Source: Rubrivivax sp. (GTDB lineage Bacteria > Pseudomonadota > Gammaproteobacteria > Burkholderiales > Burkholderiaceae_C). From it: a stretch of 64,000 bases of DNA. Where the stretch lies: contig JAJTDM010000008.1 of the NCBI GenBank assembly GCA_021300575.1, positions 1 to 64,000 on the forward strand. The letters are read 5' to 3'. How positions within the stretch are numbered: the first letter of the stretch is position 1; every line of letters starts with the position of its first letter. The notes beneath the pieces were generated by a model. The model was not told where the DNA came from. It saw only the letters and a program-made list of their open reading frames with translations, and searched no databases. The position numbers and the translations under genes are program-made. Of this stretch, positions 8,837-17,358 are shown piece by piece.

Positions 8837-9109
8837 GTGAAGACCGCCACCCTGCCCTCCCTGCGCGTGGAACCCGATTTGCGCCAGGCCGCCGAAAGCG
8901 TGCTGCGGGAGGGCGAGACCCTCTCCAGCCTCATCGAGACCGCGCTGCGCGAAGCCATCCAGCGCCGGCGCCTGAACGAAGAGTTCCTGGCGCGGGGCCT
9001 GCACGCGCGCGCGCAAACGCAACAAGGCCATGCCACCCACCCGGCCGCAGCCGTCCATGCCGAACTGCAGCAACGCCTGGACAGGCGACGCAAGGCCGTG
9101 CTGGGGTAG
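8837..9109 (+). CDS. Type II antitoxin, YacA/ParD-like ribbon-helix-helix family
   Basis: 90 residues from GTG 8837, chosen because the family opens with M/V-K-T-A-T-(L/I)-P-S-L-R-V, seen here exactly. The ATG at 8801 would add 12 unrelated residues. After the N-terminal beta strand come helices with 'SVLREGETLSSLIETALREA' and a charged C-terminal tail, the typical DNA-binding domain plus toxin-binding tail. Five bases separate it from the toxin gene. A direct repeat GCAACGCA at 8814-8821 and 8825-8832, just ahead of the start, could be an operator for autorepression; this is a guess from position only. Confidence 0.78.
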   Translation: MKTATLPSLRVEPDLRQAAESVLREGETLSSLIETALREAIQRRRLNEEFLARGLHARAQTQQGHATHPAAAVHAELQQRLDRRRKAVLG

Positions 9110-9114
9110 ACCGC

Positions 9115-9426
9115 ATGTTCGAGGTGCGGTACGCCGAAGCGGCACGGCAGGATCTGCTTCGGCTGTTCGACTTCCTCCTTGAACGGGCCAGGACCACCGA
9201 GGACTTCGACGCCGCGCAGGCGGTCATCGACCGCCTTTGCGATACCGTCGAGCGCCACCTCGCCCTGGCGCCATTCGCCTACCGCAAGGCAGCCGACAGC
9301 CCGTTCCTGCGGGAACTGCTGATCCCGCTGGGCGCCACAGGCTACGTGGCCCTGTACGAGATCCAGGCCGCCCAGGTGGTGCTGATCCTGGCGCTGCGCC
9401 ATCAGCGGGAAGACGATTACCACTGA
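9115..9426 (+). CDS. Type II toxin, RelE/ParE family
   Basis: 103 residues, starting 'MFEVRYAEAARQDLLRLFDF', the usual opening of ParE-type proteins (beta strand with an Ala-x2-Asp-Leu helix), and ending 'GYVALYEIQAAQVVLILALR' followed by 'HQREDDYH', the normal C-terminal beta sheet and His/Arg tail. ParE members poison gyrase, RelE members cleave mRNA; the sequence here is closer to the ParE style, but the target is not proven. It forms an operon with the antitoxin immediately upstream. Confidence in the family is high, in the target low. Confidence 0.82.
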   Translation: MFEVRYAEAARQDLLRLFDFLLERARTTEDFDAAQAVIDRLCDTVERHLALAPFAYRKAADSPFLRELLIPLGATGYVALYEIQAAQVVLILALRHQREDDYH

Positions 9427-9660
9427 TCCCCCGCCCGCCCCGTTCGGTGACGAAAAGCCGGGGCGAAAGGCCAGCGTAGTGGACGAAGGGGGTGTTCAAT
9501 GTCGCTCGCCCCAGGGGGCCAAAGGTGACGAGCTGCGCTGCATTGAAGAGTTGACCACTTGTCGCTACCAGCTCCCGCGATACCCGGGGCGGTTCAACAA
9601 GACGCTCGCAAAAGACCGTGACATACACCCTGATTCCACCGTTCACTTGCGCCACGTCAA
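9427..9660. other. Non-coding region between the toxin gene and the CIRCE
   Basis: Together with the CIRCE and leader this makes 304 bp without a convincing gene. The frame upstream of rpoH stays open from 9479, but that segment has no family resemblance and an N-terminus unlike RpoH. A TTGACC at 9551-9556 has no good -10 partner. No terminator was recognised for the toxin operon. Confidence 0.5.
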
Positions 9661-9687
9661 TCAGCACTCTCGGTCCGAGAGTGCTAA
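9661..9687 (+). promoter_or_regulatory. CIRCE element (HrcA operator) upstream of rpoH
   Basis: TCAGCACTC - 9 bp - GAGTGCTAA. The consensus is TTAGCACTC-N9-GAGTGCTAA, so there is a single mismatch in the left arm and a perfect right arm. The 9-bp spacer TCGGTCCGA is itself palindromic, so AGCACTCTCGG and CCGAGAGTGCT form 11-bp perfect arms around one T. TAATAT at 9685-9690 overlaps the right arm and could be a -10; no good -35 was seen. The element lies 43 bp before the rpoH ATG. HrcA control of rpoH has been proposed for betaproteobacteria. Confidence 0.93.
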
Positions 9688-9730
9688 TATCCTTTCACCC
9701 CTGAAGATCAGGGTAAACACTGAGAGGTCT

Positions 9731-10654
9731 ATGAGCACTTTCACTGCCAACGCCCTTGCCGTGCGCGACCCCTGGTCGCTGGTGCCGTCCCTTGGCAACC
9801 TGGACGCCTACATCAGCGCCGTGAACCGGCTGCCGATGTTGACGGCACAGGAAGAGAGTTCGCTGGCGCGCCGCCTGCGCGACCAGGGTGACGTGCAGGC
9901 CGCCGGGCAACTGGTGCTGTCGCACCTGCGGCTGGTGGTGTCCGTCTCGCGCCAGTACCTGGGCTACGGGCTGCCGCAGGGCGACCTGATCCAGGAAGGC
10001 AACGTGGGCCTGATGAAGGCCGTCAAGCGCTTCGACCCCGAGCAAGGGGTGCGCCTGGTGAGCTACGCGCTGCACTGGATCAAGGCCGAAATCCACGAAT
10101 ACATCCTGAAGAATTGGCGCATGGTCAAGGTGGCCACCACCAAGGCCCAGCGCAAGCTGTTCTTCAACCTGCGCTCCATGAAGCAGGGCATGAAGGCCGA
10201 GGCCGAGGAAGGCGACACGCACCGCAGCACGCTGACGCCCGCCGAGGTGAACCGCATGGCGCGTGAGCTCAACGTCAAGCCCGAGGAAGTGATCGAGATG
10301 GAGACCCGCCTGTCGGGCGGGGATGTGGCGCTGGAGCCCCAGGGGGACGACGAGGACGAGGCTTTCGCGCCCATCGCCTACCTGGCCGACGACCGCGACG
10401 AGCCCACGCGCCACATCGAGGCCCGTCAGCGCGACTGGATGGCCGGCGACGGCATCGCCCACGCGCTGGAAGCGCTGGACGCCCGCAGCCGCCGCATCGT
10501 CGAGGAGCGCTGGCTGAAGGTGAACGACGACGCCAGCGGCGGCATGACCTTGCACGAACTGGCGGCGGAGTACGGCGTCAGCGCCGAGCGCATCCGCCAG
10601 ATCGAGGTGGCCGCGATGAAGAAGATGCGCAAGGCCATCGAGGCGGCGGTCTGA
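9731..10654 (+). CDS. rpoH: RNA polymerase sigma-32 factor (heat-shock sigma)
   Basis: 307 residues from ATG 9731 ('MSTFTANALAVRDPWSLVPS'). Directs RNA polymerase to heat-shock promoters. Region 2 ('LVVSVSRQYLGYGLPQGDLI'), the RpoH box ('QRKLFFNLR', characteristic of sigma-32 and involved in core binding and chaperone control), and the C-terminal region 4 helix-turn-helix ('LHELAAEYGVSAERIRQIEV') are all present. The CIRCE upstream implies repression by HrcA as a layer on top of any mRNA thermosensor. A strong hairpin follows. Downstream on the other strand is the oxidase island, a common order in Burkholderiales. Confidence 0.97.
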   Translation: MSTFTANALAVRDPWSLVPSLGNLDAYISAVNRLPMLTAQEESSLARRLRDQGDVQAAGQLVLSHLRLVVSVSRQYLGYGLPQGDLIQEGNVGLMKAVKRFDPEQGVRLVSYALHWIKAEIHEYILKNWRMVKVATTKAQRKLFFNLRSMKQGMKAEAEEGDTHRSTLTPAEVNRMARELNVKPEEVIEMETRLSGGDVALEPQGDDEDEAFAPIAYLADDRDEPTRHIEARQRDWMAGDGIAHALEALDARSRRIVEERWLKVNDDASGGMTLHELAAEYGVSAERIRQIEVAAMKKMRKAIEAAV

Positions 10655-10680
10655 CCCCGCCCTGCGAACCAGCCTCAAAG

Positions 10681-10702
10681 CAACGGCCCTGACGGGCCGT
10701 TG
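10681..10702. terminator. Bidirectional rho-independent-like terminator between rpoH and senC
   Basis: CAACGGCCC-TGAC-GGGCCGTTG is a perfect 9-bp stem with a 4-nt loop. It lies between the convergent rpoH and senC genes. The flanking T runs are short on both strands (ATTTC to the right, CTTTG reading left), so efficiency is uncertain. Confidence 0.75.
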
Positions 10703-10738
10703 TGCATTTCAGCGGACCTGCTGTGACCAGCGCGCCGC

Positions 10739-11365
10739 CTACTTGCCGTCCAGCAGCAGCCTCAGGTCGTGGACCAGGGCATCGGGCCCGGTGCCGTGGC
10801 GGGTGAACAGGCGCACGCGGCCCTGGGGATCGAACACATAGGAGCCCGCGGTGTGGTCGATGGTGTAGCTGCCATCGGTCTTGCCGGGCACCTTGGCAAA
10901 GAACACCTTGAAGTGTTTGGCCGCAGCCAGGGTCTCTTCCGGTGAGCCCCGCAGCGCCACGAAACCCGCGTCGAAGTTGTCCACATAGGCCTTGAGCAGC
11001 TCGGGCGTGTCGCGCTCGGGGTCCACGGTGACGAAGAGGCCCTGCACCCGATCGCCGTCCGCCCCCAGTTGCTTCTTCACCGCCGCCAGTTCCACCATCG
11101 TCGTCGGGCACACGTCCGGGCACTGGGTGAAGCCGAAGAAGACGACCACGACGCGGCCCTTGAACTCGGCCAGGCTGCGACGTTTACCGTCCGGGTCGGT
11201 GAGCGACAGTTCCCGGGCGTAGTCGGCACCCGTGATGTCAATGCCCTTGAAACTCGGGGTGCTGGCGCGGTCGCAGCCGCTCAGGCTCAGCGCTGCCATG
11301 CAGGCCAGCGCCGCCGCACCCAGGCCCATCCACCGACGGCGGTGACGGTTCAGCCCAGGCCTCAC
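10739..11365 (-). CDS. SCO1/SenC/PrrC family copper chaperone lipoprotein
   Basis: 208 residues from GTG 11365, which overlaps the ctaB stop as GTGA. A signal peptide with lipobox 'LSGC' (Cys after about 30 residues) predicts an outer-face lipoprotein. The thioredoxin-like domain carries the copper-binding 'CPDVC' motif and the downstream histidine in '[12 protein letters not shown]'. Sco proteins deliver copper or reduce the CuA site of oxidase subunit II, whose gene (ctaC) lies in the same island. Last gene of the ctaA-ctaB-sco group. Confidence 0.9.
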   Translation of the reverse strand: MRPGLNRHRRRWMGLGAAALACMAALSLSGCDRASTPSFKGIDITGADYARELSLTDPDGKRRSLAEFKGRVVVVFFGFTQCPDVCPTTMVELAAVKKQLGADGDRVQGLFVTVDPERDTPELLKAYVDNFDAGFVALRGSPEETLAAAKHFKVFFAKVPGKTDGSYTIDHTAGSYVFDPQGRVRLFTRHGTGPDALVHDLRLLLDGK

Positions 11366-12279
11366 TGCATCAGCCCCTGCAGCACGGGGCCCAGGTAATG
11401 GTCCAGCAGCAGCGCGGCGAACAGCAGTGACAGATGCCAGATCGAAAAACGAAAGGTCTTGCGCGCCAGGGCGTCGCTGTAATGCCGCCACAGCTGCCAG
11501 GCGTAGTGGATGAACATCACCCCCAGCACCACCGCGCTGGCCAGGTAGATCAACCCGCTCATGCCGATGATGAAGGGCAGCAAGGTGGAAGCGAACAGCA
11601 CCAGCGTGTACAGCAGCACCTGCAGTCGGGTGAACTCCGGCCCGTGGGTGACCGGCAGCATGGGCAGGCCGGCGCGCCGGTAGTCCTCGGTGCGGTACAG
11701 CGCCAGGGCCCAGAAGTGCGGCGGGGTCCACAGGAAGATGATCAGGCACAGCACGATGGCCTCGGGGCCCACGTCGTTGCGCAACGCAGCCCAGCCCAGC
11801 ACAGGCGGCATGGCCCCCGAGGCCCCGCCGATGACGATGTTCTGCGGCGTCAGCGGCTTGAGCACCACCGTGTAGACCACCGCGTAGCCCACGAAGGTGG
11901 CGAAGGTGAGCCACATGGTCAGCGGATTCACCCACACCCACAGGACCAAGCTGCCCAACCCGCACAGCGCGCCTGAGAACAGCAGCGTCTGCGTGTTGGT
12001 GAGTTCACCCTTGGCCGTGGGGCGCCAGGAGGTGCGGGCCATCTTGCGATCGATGTGCTGCTCCACCAGGCAGTTGAACGCGGCCGCCGCGGCTGCCACC
12101 AGCCAGATGCCGACCACGGCGGCGCCGGCCACTTTCAGGTCCGGCAGCCCGGGCTGGGCCAGCAACATGCCGATGAGCGCGCAGAAGACGATGAGCTGCA
12201 CCACCCGGGGCTTGGTCAGGGCATAGAACTGCGCCCAGCGGCTGGTCGCGGGCGCCACGGGAAGGGCGGTGGAAGTCAT
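11362..12279 (-). CDS. ctaB: Protoheme IX farnesyltransferase (heme O synthase)
   Basis: 305 residues with about nine membrane segments, UbiA prenyltransferase superfamily. The prenyl-diphosphate binding region reads '[20 protein letters not shown]', and '[20 protein letters not shown]' near the N-terminus is the usual CtaB opening. Converts heme B to heme O in the inner membrane, the substrate of CtaA encoded just upstream (17 bp gap). Its stop overlaps the sco start. Confidence 0.96.
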   Translation of the reverse strand: MTSTALPVAPATSRWAQFYALTKPRVVQLIVFCALIGMLLAQPGLPDLKVAGAAVVGIWLVAAAAAAFNCLVEQHIDRKMARTSWRPTAKGELTNTQTLLFSGALCGLGSLVLWVWVNPLTMWLTFATFVGYAVVYTVVLKPLTPQNIVIGGASGAMPPVLGWAALRNDVGPEAIVLCLIIFLWTPPHFWALALYRTEDYRRAGLPMLPVTHGPEFTRLQVLLYTLVLFASTLLPFIIGMSGLIYLASAVVLGVMFIHYAWQLWRHYSDALARKTFRFSIWHLSLLFAALLLDHYLGPVLQGLMQ

Positions 12280-12296
12280 GGGTGCAGCCGCTGATT

Positions 12297-13493
12297 CTAG
12301 GAGGCCAGCCGGCGGGTGCGGTCCACAGACACCTCATGCTGCACGGGCGCGGTGCGGTGGCGCTCACCAGCCCTCGCCCGGGCTATCAGGGAGGTGGTCA
12401 CCGCCACCAACCCTGCAGCCCCGGCCGAGTGCGCCAAGGCGGCCACGAGCGGCCAGCCCAGCACCACGTTGGACAACCCGCTGATCATCTGCCACAGGGC
12501 CAGCCCCAGCAGCCATAGGGCGGTGCGGCGCAGCGCCGCGTCAGCGCAAGCCCACAGGCGCCAGGCCAGCACGCACAAGCCAGCAAACAGCACCAGGGCC
12601 ACGATGCGGTGCACCATGTGGATGGCCACCAGCGCCTGCATGGGGATGAAGCTGCCTTCACCCGAGCGCCCCAGCTCGCGCAGCAGCGTGAAGCCTTCGC
12701 CGAAGTTCATCTCGGGCCACCACTGCCCATTGCAGGTGGGAAAGCCCGTGCAGGCCAGCACCGCGTAGTTGGTGGACACCCAGCCGCCCAGGGCGATCTG
12801 CACCCACAGCAAGGCCGTCACGCCCACGGCCCAGGCCCATTGCGTGGAGGTCAGCACCAGGCGGCGGCCCCGCCAGGTTTCATGCTGCACCATCAACAAG
12901 GCCAGCAGGAACATGCCACCCAGCAGGTGCGCGGTGACCACGGCCGGGTAGAGCTTGAGGGTGACCGTGTACTTGCCGAACAGGCCCTGCACGATCACCC
13001 ACACCAACGTGACGGTCGGCCACCACGGGGAATGGGGCAGCACCGACCGGGCAGGGCTGCCGGGGCCTGCGGTGCCGCGCCGCACACCCAGCCAGCTCGC
13101 CACGGCCATGACCAGGATCAGCACCCCCACCGTCATGGCCAGATAGCGGTGGATCATCTCGATCCAGGCCTTGGTGAAGGTCACCGGCCCGGTGGGCATG
13201 GCCGTCTGCGCCGCCTGGATGTCGCTGTGCGCGCCGATCGGGCTGGCCGCACCGTAGCAACCGGGCCAATCCGGGCAACCCAGGCCGGAGTCGGTCAGGC
13301 GCGTGAAGGAGCCGAAGACGATGAGGTCGAAGGTCAGGAACAGCGTCACTGCGGTGAGCGCGGCGATGCGCGCAGCGGTGTCATGGCCGCGCTGGCGCAG
13401 CCACACCCAGGACAATGGCAGGGTGGCAATCACCAGCGCCAGCAGCCCCAGGCGCAGCGTGGGCGAGAGATCGACCAGGGGGACGTCGTTCAT
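12297..13493 (-). CDS. ctaA: Heme A synthase (COX15/CtaA family)
   Basis: 398 residues with eight predicted membrane helices. Conserved heme-ligand histidines are visible in '[14 protein letters not shown]', '[11 protein letters not shown]' and '[13 protein letters not shown]', and the periplasmic cysteine pair in '[16 protein letters not shown]'. Oxidises the C8 methyl group of heme O to give heme A for the aa3-type oxidase encoded to the right. Slightly longer than many CtaA proteins because of an Arg-rich C-terminal tail. Sits 111 bp downstream of the thioredoxin-like gene. Confidence 0.95.
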   Translation of the reverse strand: MNDVPLVDLSPTLRLGLLALVIATLPLSWVWLRQRGHDTAARIAALTAVTLFLTFDLIVFGSFTRLTDSGLGCPDWPGCYGAASPIGAHSDIQAAQTAMPTGPVTFTKAWIEMIHRYLAMTVGVLILVMAVASWLGVRRGTAGPGSPARSVLPHSPWWPTVTLVWVIVQGLFGKYTVTLKLYPAVVTAHLLGGMFLLALLMVQHETWRGRRLVLTSTQWAWAVGVTALLWVQIALGGWVSTNYAVLACTGFPTCNGQWWPEMNFGEGFTLLRELGRSGEGSFIPMQALVAIHMVHRIVALVLFAGLCVLAWRLWACADAALRRTALWLLGLALWQMISGLSNVVLGWPLVAALAHSAGAAGLVAVTTSLIARARAGERHRTAPVQHEVSVDRTRRLAS

Positions 13494-13604
13494 GGCGCGG
13501 GCTTCAGGCGGGAGGCCAGGACGGAGAAGCGGTGGAGATCAGGCTGCAATCGGTCTGCAAGGCGGTGCGAACAAGTCGTGATGAAGGACAGGAAGCCTGG
13601 ACCC

Positions 13605-14276
13605 TCACCGGCCCGCCGGATCCCAGAACGAGGAGGCGCGCAGCAACCGCTCCAGATCGCGCTTGACCTTGGCCGGTTCGGGCTGAGGCGGAAAGCGCAT
13701 CATCCACTCGCCCATCGGGTCCACCACATACAGATGCCCTTCGAGCGGCTGGCCCGCGTCCGGCTGCAGCCACGCGGAGACTTCGGCCAGGGGCACCCGC
13801 AGCGCCTGCACGGGCTCGAGCCCGCCCAGGGACGCACGCAGTTCCGGTGCCAGCGGCGCGTCGTCGGTGATCAACCACACCTTGTCCAGGCGCTCACGTT
13901 CCTTGCCCAGCATCTGGCGAAGTTGCTTCTGCGTGTACAGCCGCTGCACACAAGCCGCATCGCAGCCACCGCCGCCCACCACCACCAGCAGCCACTGGTT
14001 GCGCAGCGACTTCGGATCCACGGCCTGGCCCTCCAGGGTGCGCAGAGCCAGGCCCGGCGGGATCGTCCGGGTGGGTTGCACGAGGGTGCCGTAATTGGTG
14101 CGGCCCTCAGGACGGATGACGTAGTAGGTGAAGTACGACGCCAGCACGGGCGCCGCACAGGCCAGCAGCACCAGCAGCATCTTCAGCCGCCCACTCAAGG
14201 TGCGTCGGCGGACGTCCTGAGGCCCTGGTGCCGGCATGCTGTGAACGGTCAGCGACAGGGGTTCGTCAGGCTTCAT
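13605..14276 (-). CDS. Membrane-anchored thioredoxin-fold protein of the oxidase cluster
   Basis: 223 residues from ATG 14276, whose start overlaps the end of the SURF1 gene by 11 bp (ATGAAGCCTGA). One membrane helix at about 33-55 ('KMLLVLLACAAPVLASYFTY') is followed by a periplasmic domain with Sco-like features, including a C-x3-C motif in 'GGGGCDAACVQRLYTQKQL'. This protein is a regular member of betaproteobacterial cox clusters, annotated as hypothetical or cytochrome oxidase-associated. A role in CuA-site redox chemistry is an inference from the fold, the cysteines and the neighbours. Confidence 0.75.
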   Translation of the reverse strand: MKPDEPLSLTVHSMPAPGPQDVRRRTLSGRLKMLLVLLACAAPVLASYFTYYVIRPEGRTNYGTLVQPTRTIPPGLALRTLEGQAVDPKSLRNQWLLVVVGGGGCDAACVQRLYTQKQLRQMLGKERERLDKVWLITDDAPLAPELRASLGGLEPVQALRVPLAEVSAWLQPDAGQPLEGHLYVVDPMGEWMMRFPPQPEPAKVKRDLERLLRASSFWDPAGR

Positions 14277-15030
14277 TGCGGGGGCTGAAACGGGCGGCCA
14301 GGCGGCGGGGTCTGAGGATCTGGAACCAGACATACAGGGCGATCGTCAACGCCGACAAGGCAAGCCACTGGAAGGCGTAGCCGTAGTGCTTGTGGACGTC
14401 GGCAGCAGGGAAAGGCCAGTCGCGCAGCAGGCGGTCAGGGTTGGGGGCTTGGCGGGTGACGACCGGCGCCTCGTCCAGTTCCAGGACAGAGAGCGGGCGC
14501 AATTTCAGACGGGTTTCCAAGGCAAACGCCGACACATCGAGATTTTGCCGGATGGGTCCCTCGGCTGCCGCGTCGAAGTCGTACAGCCGGGCTGGCGGCG
14601 GGGCGATACGAGCGCTCAACTGCACACCACCGGTCGGCAGCGCAGGGGCCTGCACGCGGGTGCGGTCGCGCAGGTCACGCGGCAGCCAGCCGCGCTGCAC
14701 CAGGACCGCCGTGCCGTCGGGCAGCGCCAGCGGGGTCACGGCGAAGAAGCCCGGTCGGCCCTGCATCTGGCGGTTTTCCAGGTACACGGTGTGCTCGGGC
14801 AGCCACACACCCTGCAAGCGGATGCGCCGGTGCAGCGAACTCGCCAAGGTCTGCGCATCGCCCGGCAACTCGGGCGGCGACAACTCGGGCAGGTCGCGAC
14901 GCGCGTCCAGGCTGGCCTGCAAGGCTGTCTTCTGCGCTGCACGGTCCAGCTGCCACACGCCCAGCCTGGCCGTCACGCCGGCGGTCAGCACCGCGGCGAC
15001 CAGCACCACCCACCGTGCCTTGCTCAGCAT
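14266..15030 (-). CDS. SURF1 family cytochrome c oxidase assembly protein
   Basis: 254 residues with the SURF1 layout: an N-terminal membrane helix ('ARWVVLVAAVLTAGVTARLG'), then the conserved 'WQLDRAAQK', a periplasmic domain with 'VLVQRGWLPRDLRDR', and a C-terminal helix ('AFQWLALSALTIALYVWFQI'). SURF1 helps heme A insertion into subunit I. Divergent from the DUF2909 gene with only 48 bp between starts, and first of the leftward group surf1-Trx-ctaA-ctaB-sco. Confidence 0.93.
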   Translation of the reverse strand: MLSKARWVVLVAAVLTAGVTARLGVWQLDRAAQKTALQASLDARRDLPELSPPELPGDAQTLASSLHRRIRLQGVWLPEHTVYLENRQMQGRPGFFAVTPLALPDGTAVLVQRGWLPRDLRDRTRVQAPALPTGGVQLSARIAPPPARLYDFDAAAEGPIRQNLDVSAFALETRLKLRPLSVLELDEAPVVTRQAPNPDRLLRDWPFPAADVHKHYGYAFQWLALSALTIALYVWFQILRPRRLAARFSPRNEA

Positions 15031-15078
15031 GCAAAGCCACCACAGACGAAGCCTGGCCGTGTGAAATACTCAGTCCAT

Positions 15079-15300
15079 ATGAAGGTTGTCATCGTGATCC
15101 TGCTGGTGGCGGTGCTGGCAGCGTTGGCCGGCGCGGGCCTGTTCATGCTGCGCAAAGGTTCCGAGCCCGGCTCCAAGAGCCCCGCCATGGCGCGCGCCCT
15201 GGCCGTGCGGGTGGCCTTGTCCATCACGGTGTTCCTGTTCGTGCTTCTGGCCTGGTACTTCGGCTGGATCAAGCCGTCCGGCATCCCGATTTCCGCCTGA
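15079..15300 (+). CDS. DUF2909 twin-transmembrane protein
   Basis: 73 residues with two hydrophobic helices ('VVIVILLVAVLAALAGAGLF' and 'VALSITVFLFVLLAWYFGWI') linked by a short basic/polar loop. It is the only rightward gene in the oxidase island, a position and orientation typical for this small family next to SURF1. Presumed assembly or stability factor; no activity is known. ATG 15079 is the only start that gives the family length. Followed by a bidirectional hairpin terminator. Confidence 0.82.
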   Translation: MKVVIVILLVAVLAALAGAGLFMLRKGSEPGSKSPAMARALAVRVALSITVFLFVLLAWYFGWIKPSGIPISA

Positions 15301-15363
15301 GTACCTTCCCGGCGGCGCCCAGCGGGCGCGCTTCTGGGCGCAAGAACCCACCCGGTTGACAAA

Positions 15364-15386
15364 AAACGCCGCACAAGGCGGCGTTT
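15364..15386. terminator. Bidirectional terminator between DUF2909 and ctaE
   Basis: AAACGCCGC-ACAAG-GCGGCGTTT: 9-bp perfect stem with A-run on the left and T-run on the right, so it has the form of an intrinsic terminator for both the rightward DUF2909 gene and the leftward ctaE gene. Confidence 0.88.
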
Positions 15387-15406
15387 CTGCGCAGTTACGT
15401 TGGGGC

Positions 15407-16291
15407 TCAGAGCCAGTAGACCAGGAAGTACAGGCCCAGCCAGACCACGTCCACGAAGTGCCAGTACCAGGCCGCGCCCTCGAAACCAAAGTGGCGCGTG
15501 GGCGTGAAGTGGCCCTTCTGCAGGCGCAGCGTGATGAACAGCAACATCAGCATGCCCACGAAGACGTGGAAGCCGTGGAAGCCGGTGAGCATGAAGAAGG
15601 TGGAGCCGAAGATTCCCGAACTGAGCTTCAGGTTCAGGTCCTTGTAGGCATGCACATACTCGTAGGCCTGGACGCCCAGGAAGGTCGCACCCAGAAGCAC
15701 CGTGACCCACATCCAGAAGATGGTCTTGCCGCGCTGGTTGGCGATCAGCGCATGGTGGGCGATCGTGAGGGTGACACCAGAGGTGAGCAACAAGGCGGTG
15801 TTGATGGTGGGCAGCCAGAACGGACCCATGGTGACAAACGGCTCCACGATGCCCGCCGGGGAAGCGGTGGCTCCGCCACCCGCGCTCGGCCACACGGCCT
15901 TGAAGTCGGGCCACAGCACCTGGTGGTCCAGGTTGCCCAGCATCGGCAGTGCATGAACTCGGGCCCAGTACAGGGCACCAAAGAAGGCCGCGAAGAACAT
16001 CACCTCCGAAAAGATGAACCAGCTCATGCTCCAGCGGAAGGAGACGTCGATGCGGTCTGAGTACAGCCCGCTCTGGCTCTCGGAGATGGCCACGCTGAAC
16101 CACTGGTACAGGGTGAACAACCAGATCACCATTCCCAGGGCCAGGGAGTAGGCGCCCCAACCTGCACCATTGATCCATTGCGCGGCGCCCAGAATCACCA
16201 AGAACAGGCCCAGCGAGGCCTGCGCCGGGAAGCGCGAGGGCGATGGGATGAAATAGTACGGTGTCGTGCCCGCGGGGGTGGTGGCGGCCAT
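15407..16291 (-). CDS. ctaE: Cytochrome c oxidase subunit III
   Basis: 294 residues with seven membrane helices and the subunit III pattern: 'WSMSWFIFSEVMFFAAFFGA' near the middle and 'STFFMLTGFHGFHVFVGMLM' in the C-terminal half. Non-catalytic core subunit that stabilises the aa3 oxidase and supports proton uptake. A roughly 40-residue insert after 'HALPMLGNLDHQVLWPDF' is rich in Gly/Ala. Terminal structural gene of the ctaC-ctaD-ctaG-ctaE run; 63 bp follow the DUF2970 stop before its ATG. Confidence 0.96.
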   Translation of the reverse strand: MAATTPAGTTPYYFIPSPSRFPAQASLGLFLVILGAAQWINGAGWGAYSLALGMVIWLFTLYQWFSVAISESQSGLYSDRIDVSFRWSMSWFIFSEVMFFAAFFGALYWARVHALPMLGNLDHQVLWPDFKAVWPSAGGGATASPAGIVEPFVTMGPFWLPTINTALLLTSGVTLTIAHHALIANQRGKTIFWMWVTVLLGATFLGVQAYEYVHAYKDLNLKLSSGIFGSTFFMLTGFHGFHVFVGMLMLLFITLRLQKGHFTPTRHFGFEGAAWYWHFVDVVWLGLYFLVYWL

Positions 16292-16354
16292 GTCTTGTCT
16301 TCTCCTCGAACCAGGTGTCTGAATAGGGCGCTTGGGGTAGGGGCGGTCGTGGGA

Positions 16355-16597
16355 TCAGGCGGCGACGCCGCTGACAATCACCCAACGCACCGTCAGGACC
16401 AGCGCCAGAACGAAGATCGCGGCGCCGCAAAGGCCGGCCACGATGACGTGGACGGGGTTCAACTGGTGCACGTCTTGCTCGTAGCCGGCGCGCTTGCGCA
16501 GGCCCACGAACGACCACGCCACTGCCTTCACGGTCTGCACGAACGACAACGGTCGCTCGGTGGCCGCCTTGAGGTCGGAACCACTGGGAGCGCTCAC
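16355..16597 (-). CDS. DUF2970 family small membrane protein
   Basis: 80 residues: a short amphipathic N-terminus with 'SFVQTVKAVAWSFVGLRKRA', then one C-terminal membrane helix ('HVIVAGLCGAAIFVLALVLT'). Family members sit between ctaG and ctaE in betaproteobacteria. Function unknown, presumed oxidase assembly. Its ATG overlaps the ctaG stop (ATGA), so the two are translationally coupled. Confidence 0.85.
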   Translation of the reverse strand: MSAPSGSDLKAATERPLSFVQTVKAVAWSFVGLRKRAGYEQDVHQLNPVHVIVAGLCGAAIFVLALVLTVRWVIVSGVAA

Positions 16598-17205
16598 GTG
16601 CGCCCTCCCGTGAGCGAGGCCAGTGGGGCCGTCGGCGCGGCCGGCGTCTTGCCGCCCACCTCAAAGAAGGTGTAGGACAAGGTGATGGTCGTGACGTCCT
16701 TCGGCAACTTCGGGTCGATCACAAAGGCCACCGGCCAGCTCTTGCTCTCACCCGGCGCCAAGGTGTATTCGTTGAAGCAGAAGCACTCGAGCTTGTTGAA
16801 GTGCGACGCCGAGTGGCGCGGCGCGTAGCTCGGGATGGCCTGTGCCGCCATGATGCGGTTCTGGATGTTCCTGAACTCGTACTGCACAGTCGTCAACTCG
16901 CCCGGATGCACCTGGATGGACCGCACCGCAGGCTTGAAATCCCACGGCCCGCGCACATTCGCGTCGAACTCCACCGTGATGGTGCGCGAGGTATCCACCT
17001 GGGTGTTGGTCACCTGCCCCTTGGCCCCGAGCCAGCCGCCGGCCACACGCCGCTCGGCGACGCTGAGCACGTTGATGCCCAGCGCCTCGCAGATGGCGCG
17101 GTACATCGGCACCAGCGCGTAGCCGAAACCGAACATCACCATGGCCACCACCACCAGCTTGCCCAGCATGCGGCGGTTGTCAGCGCGAAGGGAAACAAAT
17201 CTCAT
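16594..17205 (-). CDS. ctaG: Cytochrome c oxidase assembly protein CtaG/Cox11
   Basis: 203 residues: an N-terminal membrane helix ('MLGKLVVVAMVMFGFGYALV') and a periplasmic immunoglobulin-like domain with the copper-binding 'CFCF' in 'NKLECFCFNEYTLAPGES'. Inserts copper into the CuB site of subunit I. ATG 17205 comes one base after the TGA of the small 44-residue gene; Met13 is an alternative start. Confidence 0.96.
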   Translation of the reverse strand: MRFVSLRADNRRMLGKLVVVAMVMFGFGYALVPMYRAICEALGINVLSVAERRVAGGWLGAKGQVTNTQVDTSRTITVEFDANVRGPWDFKPAVRSIQVHPGELTTVQYEFRNIQNRIMAAQAIPSYAPRHSASHFNKLECFCFNEYTLAPGESKSWPVAFVIDPKLPKDVTTITLSYTFFEVGGKTPAAPTAPLASLTGGRT

Positions 17206-17206
17206 G

Positions 17207-17341
17207 TCAACGTCCCAGCCAGACCATCTTCACCACGAAACCCAAGGCGAACACCAGGGCCATCGAGGCCAGGATCCAGCCCAGCCGGGCATTGGCCTTG
17301 CGCTGCTCAGGTGTCGGGGCCACGGCCGCGTTCTGCCTCAT
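17207..17341 (-). CDS. Small single-span cytochrome oxidase assembly protein
   Basis: 44 residues: polar N-terminus ('MRQNAAVAPTPEQRKANARL') and one membrane helix ('GWILASMALVFALGFVVKMV'). Tiny proteins of this type ('cytochrome oxidase small assembly protein') occur between ctaD and ctaG in Burkholderiales. Start chosen at ATG 17341, 17 bp after the ctaD stop; the longer open frame upstream runs inside ctaD. Its stop is one base from the ctaG start. Confidence 0.8.
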   Translation of the reverse strand: MRQNAAVAPTPEQRKANARLGWILASMALVFALGFVVKMVWLGR

Positions 17342-17358
17342 TTCGGGATCAAGCAGAT

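Noticed and set aside
9479-9730. Extended N-terminus for RpoH from ATG 9479/upstream
   Set aside because: Adds 84 residues without similarity and would place the CIRCE inside the coding region; ATG 9731 gives the family N-terminus and length.
12609-14288. A 559-codon plus-strand frame opposite ctaA and the thioredoxin-like gene
   Set aside because: Antisense to well-supported genes; His/Gln/Arg-rich shadow composition.
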